A DNA stretch of 35,984 nucleotides from Verrucomicrobiota bacterium (lineage in GTDB: Bacteria; Verrucomicrobiota; Verrucomicrobiia; Chthoniobacterales; Chthoniobacteraceae): contig BJFP01000002.1 of assembly GCA_014189875.1 (NCBI GenBank), forward strand, positions 1-35,984. The letters run 5' to 3'. A program made the position numbers and the translations under genes. Of the stretch, positions 31,554 through 35,984 are shown one piece after another. The notes beneath the pieces were generated by a model that saw only the letters and a list, made by a program, of their open reading frames with translations, was not told where the DNA came from and did no database searches. Each line of letters begins with the position of its first letter. The stretch's first letter is position 1.

Positions 31554-33019
31554 TGTCCGACCACGCTGCAAAACTTGTGAGCGAAGACGGAGTGGTGGTG
31601 CTTCACTGTCCGCCGGAACTCGAGCGCGAGGCGCTCGTGAACCACGATCGTTCGCTGAACTGGATCACCGAGAATGTCTCGGTCATCTGCGAGGAAAAGA
31701 CGCGCCGCTGGTGGTGGATCGCGTTCCTTATTTTCTCGCCCATCGCGCTGCTCGTGCCGCTGCTGTTCGGCTACCAAGTCTCAAACGGCATCGGCGTGTG
31801 GGGGGAAAACCAGCCGTTCGGCTGGGCGTGGGACATCACGAACTTCGTCTTCTGGATCGGCATCGGCCACGCGGGCACACTCATCTCGGCGATCCTTTTC
31901 CTCACGCGGCAAAAGTGGCGCACGTCCATCAACCGTGCGTCCGAAGCCATGACGCTTTTCGCGGTGATGTGCGCCGGTCTCTATCCCGGATTCCACGTCG
32001 GTCGCGTTTGGAAGGCGTGGTATCTTTTCCCGATTCCGAACTGGAACGGCCTGTGGCAAAATTACCGCTCGCCGCTGCTGTGGGACGTGTTCGCAGTCTC
32101 CACGTATTTCACGGTGTCGGTGCTGTTCTGGTACGTCGGCCTCATCCCCGATCTCGCGATGCTGCGCGACCGCGCGAAGTCGAAAATCAAGCAGTGGGCC
32201 TACGGTATCGCAGCCATTGGCTGGCGCGGCGGCAACCGGCACTGGCAGCACTACGAGATGGCGTATCTGATCCTCGCCGGCCTTTCGACGCCGCTCGTGC
32301 TCTCGGTGCATTCCATCGTGTCGTTCGACTTCGCCACGTCGATCGTCCCCGGATGGCACACGACAATTTTCCCGCCCTACTTCGTCGCAGGTGCCGTCTT
32401 CGGCGGCTTCGCAATGGTGCTAACGCTCATGCTTCCTGCGCGGCTTCTGTATCCGCAGCTCGATGACATGATGACGCGGAACCATGTGGACAAAATGGCG
32501 AAGATCATCCTGCTGACGGGATCGATCGTCGGCTATGCCTACCTGATGGAGCTGTTCATCGCGATGATTTACTCGGGTCATTTCTACGAATACAACGCGT
32601 TCTACAACCGCGCGACCGGTTGGTACGCGTGGCACTATTTTGCGATGATGTTCTGCAACGTCATCACGCCGCAGATTTTCTGGTTCAAGGCGATGCGGCG
32701 AAATTACATCGTCGTGTTCATCGCCTGCCAGTTTGTGAATGCGGGCATGTGGTATGAGCGCTTCGTGATCATCGGCACTACTCTCGCGCAGGACTTCCTG
32801 CCGTCTTCGTGGGGGCATTACACTCCGTCGTGGGTCGAGGTGTTCACGTTTGTCGGCACATTCGGATTCTTCATCACCGCGTTCCTGCTCTTCATGCGGT
32901 TCCTGCCGATGGTCTGCGCCTTCGAGGTAAAGGCCGTCACGCCGCAGGCTGACCCGCATCACGATCCAAAAGGGCACGACCACGAACAGCCGAAGGGGGC
33001 GGCGCTCAACGCACACTAG
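31553..33019 (+). CDS. actC: Alternative complex III subunit C, NrfD-like quinol-binding membrane protein
   Basis: The 488-residue product is strongly hydrophobic with about ten transmembrane helices of the NrfD/PsrC type ([39 protein letters not shown] and on). [11 protein letters not shown] and the HSIVSFDFA region are typical of ActC. The C-terminal tail is His/Lys-rich ([15 protein letters not shown]) and cytosolic. It is one of two NrfD-like subunits (with ActF) that hold the menaquinol oxidation site. The ATG shares one base with the actB stop. Confidence 0.94.
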   Translation: MSDHAAKLVSEDGVVVLHCPPELEREALVNHDRSLNWITENVSVICEEKTRRWWWIAFLIFSPIALLVPLLFGYQVSNGIGVWGENQPFGWAWDITNFVFWIGIGHAGTLISAILFLTRQKWRTSINRASEAMTLFAVMCAGLYPGFHVGRVWKAWYLFPIPNWNGLWQNYRSPLLWDVFAVSTYFTVSVLFWYVGLIPDLAMLRDRAKSKIKQWAYGIAAIGWRGGNRHWQHYEMAYLILAGLSTPLVLSVHSIVSFDFATSIVPGWHTTIFPPYFVAGAVFGGFAMVLTLMLPARLLYPQLDDMMTRNHVDKMAKIILLTGSIVGYAYLMELFIAMIYSGHFYEYNAFYNRATGWYAWHYFAMMFCNVITPQIFWFKAMRRNYIVVFIACQFVNAGMWYERFVIIGTTLAQDFLPSSWGHYTPSWVEVFTFVGTFGFFITAFLLFMRFLPMVCAFEVKAVTPQADPHHDPKGHDHEQPKGAALNAH

Positions 33020-33021
33020 CC

Positions 33022-33579
33022 ATGAGCAAACGACTCCACGCAATCGGCGCTGAATTCGAGAGCGCCGCGGAAATCTACCACGCCGCGGAAAAAGTCCGCG
33101 ATGCCGGCTACACGGCCTGGGACTGCCACTCGCCTTTCCCGATCCACGGGCTCGACAAGGCGATGGGCATGAAAAAATCCTGGCTGTCCGCATTTGTCTT
33201 CGTCTGCGGTCTCGCGGGATTTCTCACCGGCCTCGGCCTCGTGACGATCACGAGTTTCGGCATCTACCCGATCATCGTGAATGGCAAGCCGATTGACTGG
33301 ACGCACGGCGTCCGCGCGCTCCAGTTCTTCTTCCCGGTCATGTATGAGTTGACGATTCTGTTCAGCGCATTCGGAGCGACCTTCGGCATGATTTTGCGCA
33401 ACGGCCTGCCGCGTTTCCATCATCCGCTGTTCAACTGGAGCCGCTTTGCAAAAGTCACCGACGACAAATTTTTCCTCGTCATCGAAACGCGCGACCCGCT
33501 GTTTTCGGACGCGAAGGCAAAGGCGCTGCTCGCCGATATCGGCGGCAAACACGTCACCGAAGTTTTTGACCACGACTAG
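33022..33579 (+). CDS. actD: Alternative complex III subunit D (DUF3341)
   Basis: The 185-residue product has the DUF3341 layout. A soluble N-terminal part has FESAAEIYHAAEKVRDAGYTAWDCHSPFPIHG in overlapping signature pieces. Two transmembrane helices follow (about 54-78 and 97-125), then a C-terminal region ending in the FFLVIETRDPLF motif. ActD is a peripheral-to-membrane subunit of ACIII with a structural role. It starts 2 bp after actC ends. Confidence 0.93.
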   Translation: MSKRLHAIGAEFESAAEIYHAAEKVRDAGYTAWDCHSPFPIHGLDKAMGMKKSWLSAFVFVCGLAGFLTGLGLVTITSFGIYPIIVNGKPIDWTHGVRALQFFFPVMYELTILFSAFGATFGMILRNGLPRFHHPLFNWSRFAKVTDDKFFLVIETRDPLFSDAKAKALLADIGGKHVTEVFDHD

Positions 33580-33582
33580 GCC

Positions 33583-34272
33583 ATGCTGAAAGCATCATTC
33601 GGAGCACTCATCATCCTCGCAGTCGTCGGCATCGGCTTCGCCGGTTTCCGTGGCGACAAGATGGGCCACACGCCGGTCGAGTGGTTCAACGACATGGCCC
33701 ACCAGCCGAAATACGAGCCGCAGCACCGCAGCGATTTCTTCAATGATTCGCGCGCCGCGCGCCTGCCGGTCGCCGGCACGGTGCCGGTCGGATTCAATCT
33801 CAAAGGCCGCTATTTCCAGACCGAGGGCAACAACCTCGTGAATGGCATGGGCGGTTTTTCAAACCAGCCCGACTATTACAACACGGGACGCATGGGCGAC
33901 GTGTACGGCGACGGCATCCCTGACGCACTTGCGGCACGCGGCGTGGAACTGCTCGTGCGTGGCCAGCAGCGCTACGACATCTACTGCGGCATCTGCCACG
34001 GCGCGGCGGGGCAGGGGAACGGCGTCGTGAAAAGCTTCGGCCTCGCAACAGTGCGTCCGCTCGTGGATGACTTGCTGCGCGCGCAGCCGGACGGCCAGAT
34101 CTACCACCCCATCGCGCACGGCAAAAACACGATGGGCGCCTACGGCCCCGTCATCGCCGTCGAGGACCGCTGGGCGATTGTCGCGTATGTGCGCGCCCTC
34201 CAGACCGCGGCCAGCGCGAAGCTCGCCGACCTCCCCGAGGCGGAGCAAAAGAAACTTCAGGAGCAGAAATGA
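33583..34272 (+). CDS. actE: Alternative complex III subunit E, mono-heme cytochrome c
   Basis: The 229-residue product has an N-terminal hydrophobic segment (3-22) and a C-terminal class I cytochrome domain with CGICH (135-139). The likely Met ligand is in NTMGAYGPV. ActE usually carries a lipoprotein cysteine. Here there is no cysteine after the hydrophobic segment (GIGFAGFRGDKMG), so the protein is either anchored by an uncleaved helix or released by signal peptidase I. It passes electrons from the pentaheme subunit to the oxidase or a soluble carrier. It overlaps actF by 4 bp. Confidence 0.92.
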   Translation: MLKASFGALIILAVVGIGFAGFRGDKMGHTPVEWFNDMAHQPKYEPQHRSDFFNDSRAARLPVAGTVPVGFNLKGRYFQTEGNNLVNGMGGFSNQPDYYNTGRMGDVYGDGIPDALAARGVELLVRGQQRYDIYCGICHGAAGQGNGVVKSFGLATVRPLVDDLLRAQPDGQIYHPIAHGKNTMGAYGPVIAVEDRWAIVAYVRALQTAASAKLADLPEAEQKKLQEQK

Positions 34273-35465
34273 GCCAACACATTGCCGTCCCAAATTCGGA
34301 AAAGTTCGACGCGACGAAAGGCACGCTGCTGAGGAGCATCTTCAGCGTCGCCGCCGCAGTCGGACTTCTCGGCGCTGGCGTCGTCTATTTCGCAAACAAG
34401 GAGCTCTTCGCGCATGTCTGGCTGTTCGCCTTCATGTATTTTTTCACCGTGCTGTGCGGCTGCTTCTTCTGGAACTGCCTGCATCACGCGACGGATTCCG
34501 AGTGGTCCGTGGTCATCCGCCGACAGGTGGAAAATCTCGCATCGCTGCTGAAATACATCGCGATTTTCTTCGTCCCGATCGCGCTGTGCGTCACGATTCT
34601 CTACGCTTGGATGAGTGCCGATCCGACGAAGGACGCGGCAATGGCTGGCAGTAAGTCGCTCTACCTCAACAAGCCGTTCTTCTGGTTTCGCGCGGTCGCA
34701 TTTTTCGCCCTGCTCGGAGCAATCTCGCACATCCTCCGCAAGCGCAGCGTGGCTCAGGATCACGATGGTGCGGCCAAGCACACCTTCTCGATGCGCTTAT
34801 GGGCCATCCTTGGAATCCCGACGCTCGCGATTTGCCTCACCTTCTCCGGCATTGATTGGATGAAGGCGCTGAACCACCACTGGTTCTCGACCATGTGGGG
34901 CGTGTATCTTTTCGCAGGCGCGGCGGGCGCGAGCATGGCGCTCATCGTCCTCGTCGTCTCCTGGCTGCGGAAGCTCGGCTACCTCTCGGTCGTGAACGAC
35001 GAGCACTATCACCTGATGGGCAAGTTCCTTTTGGCCTTCACCGTGTTCTGGGCCTACATCGGCTTCTCGCAATACATGCTCATCACGTATGCGAACTTGG
35101 ACGAGGAGACGATCTACTTCCGCGTGCGCAACACCGGGACGTGGAATTATTTCAGCCACCTGCTCGTCTTCGGGCGCTTCTTCTTCATGTTCGTGCCGCT
35201 CCTTTTCCAGGGGCTGAAAAAGTCGAGGTTCATCAATTTTACCGCGGTGTGGATTCTTCTGATGCAGTTCCTCGACATCTTCCTCATCGTGATCCCCGAA
35301 TGGAGTCCGGGCGGGTTCTCATTCCGCGCGGCGCTCGCGGCCATCTTTCCGTGGCTCGGCATCGGCGGCTGCCTCGGGCTGCTCTTCCTGCGTCACCTCG
35401 GCCAGGGCTATCTTTTCCCGACGAAGGATCCGCGCCTTGCCGGATCGCTGAAAGCTTCCAACTGA
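34269..35465 (+). CDS. actF: Alternative complex III subunit F, NrfD-like/integral membrane protein
   Basis: The 398-residue product has about ten hydrophobic segments (SIFSVAAAVGLLGAGVVYFA, HVWLFAFMYFFTVLCGCFFW and on). It has the ActF-type HHATDSEWSVVIRRQVEN loop and the FSGIDWMKALNHHWFSTMWG signature. With ActC it forms the quinol-binding membrane core and the proposed proton path. ATGA overlap with actE. The stop is followed 1 bp later by the next ATG. Confidence 0.93.
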   Translation: MSQHIAVPNSEKFDATKGTLLRSIFSVAAAVGLLGAGVVYFANKELFAHVWLFAFMYFFTVLCGCFFWNCLHHATDSEWSVVIRRQVENLASLLKYIAIFFVPIALCVTILYAWMSADPTKDAAMAGSKSLYLNKPFFWFRAVAFFALLGAISHILRKRSVAQDHDGAAKHTFSMRLWAILGIPTLAICLTFSGIDWMKALNHHWFSTMWGVYLFAGAAGASMALIVLVVSWLRKLGYLSVVNDEHYHLMGKFLLAFTVFWAYIGFSQYMLITYANLDEETIYFRVRNTGTWNYFSHLLVFGRFFFMFVPLLFQGLKKSRFINFTAVWILLMQFLDIFLIVIPEWSPGGFSFRAALAAIFPWLGIGGCLGLLFLRHLGQGYLFPTKDPRLAGSLKASN

Positions 35466-35466
35466 C

Positions 35467-35984
35467 ATGTCCTCGAAAGCAAACGTAACCACACCCGGCG
35501 GATTCTTTGTCGGCCTCGGCGGCATCGTGTCGTTCTGTGTCGTGGCGGCGGCCGTCTGGTGGTGGGTGAAATCGCCCTCGGCAAATACCGAACTCCGCCC
35601 GCAGCAGATCGCGCTCGGCCTCCGCGCGCCGGATGATGCGAAGGGCGACGATGCGAAGAAGAAAGCCGCTGACACAGACGCACTGCTCAAAGCGGCAGCG
35701 AAAAAATACAACGGCGGCGCACAGCCCAACCTCGACAAGCTCGACGACCTGCGCGGCGTGATCCGTTTCCGCGAGTCGGACAAATTGAAGGCCGAAGCAG
35801 AGAAGGCGCTCACTGTTGCGCCCGCGTGGAAGGACAAGGCGAAGGGCGACGTGACGATGCCGATCGAACTCGCGATGAAAGCCGTCGCGAACAACCTCAA
35901 GGAGCGCAAGCCGAAGGCATCCGCAGTGAAGGTGGATGCATTGCCGGTGCTCGATCCGAATGCCGCGCCGATGATGCCAAACGC
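35467..35984 (+). CDS. Membrane-anchored protein after actF, C-terminus outside the window
   Basis: The visible 172 residues have one N-terminal helix (GGFFVGLGGIVSFCVVAAAVWWW). A hydrophilic Ala/Lys/Asp-rich region follows (DAKKKAADTDALLKAAAKKY and on) with no heme or metal motif. It begins 1 bp after actF and so belongs to the same operon. Position suggests either an accessory ACIII subunit or a spacer gene before the cytochrome oxidase genes that often follow act operons. I recognise no family. The frame is still open at the right edge. Confidence 0.7.
   Translation, partial: MSSKANVTTPGGFFVGLGGIVSFCVVAAAVWWWVKSPSANTELRPQQIALGLRAPDDAKGDDAKKKAADTDALLKAAAKKYNGGAQPNLDKLDDLRGVIRFRESDKLKAEAEKALTVAPAWKDKAKGDVTMPIELAMKAVANNLKERKPKASAVKVDALPVLDPNAAPMMPN

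Noticed and set aside
29091-31571. An 826-codon open frame on the minus strand
   Set aside because: It is the antisense of actB, which is certain from its Tat signal and iron-sulfur cysteines. The antisense product is Arg/His/Val-rich and has no family features.

Overview
The window is a high-G+C bacterial chromosome segment whose gene content points to the phylum Verrucomicrobiota. The pointers are a complete alternative complex III (act) operon, a verrucomicrobial-style DnaX with a reduced zinc module, decayed DUF1549/DUF1553 and TIR genes of types common in the Planctomycetes-Verrucomicrobia group, and intergenic oligomer repeats. This placement is an inference; there is no rRNA gene to settle it. 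I found no tRNA, rRNA, CRISPR array, insertion sequence or phage.

Layout. 1-5.0 kb: the N-terminal part of an O-antigen-ligase-like membrane protein, a secreted mono-heme cytochrome and a secreted thioredoxin-fold protein (overlapping by 4 bp), a divergent small secreted protein, a DUF1553-type gene remnant, a TPR protein and proC (overlapping by 4 bp). 5.4-8.2 kb: dnaX, a BamE-like lipoprotein, then a non-coding stretch holding a broken TIR-domain gene. 8.2-14.9 kb, minus strand: a LolA-like carrier, an LpxL-type acyltransferase, an MMPL/RND exporter, a lipoprotein and a halogenase-like flavoprotein. This set resembles the lipid-export part of aryl-polyene/flexirubin clusters, but no ketosynthase is present here. 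15.0-22.6 kb: a VapC remnant, an LptF/LptG permease, a PP2C phosphatase, a small membrane protein, a GH57 enzyme, a hypothetical gene and rlmN. 22.7-27.4 kb: an orphan type IIG restriction-modification enzyme, two small hypothetical genes, a PQQ-propeller remnant and a strong terminator. 27.6-36.0 kb: actABCDEF, a membrane-bound quinol:electron acceptor oxidoreductase, preceded by a perfect CRP-type palindrome and followed by a membrane-anchored protein cut by the window end.

The most unusual signal is a set of short elements built from 7-nt units, often as two inverted arms. The heptamer differs from site to site but the 7-nt register is kept (3254-3295, 7885-7954, 9732-9759, 17355-17427, 18152-18186, 20357-20437, 21187-21321, 21681-21781). 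Related elements at 12851-12942 and 25951-26020 use 9-10-nt and 8-nt units. One heptad element lies in frame inside rlmN. One replaces the middle of a TIR gene. Two others abut apparent gene remnants. This recalls the heptameric STRR repeats of cyanobacteria and the in-frame palindromic elements of Rickettsia, but here the shared property is the architecture rather than the sequence.
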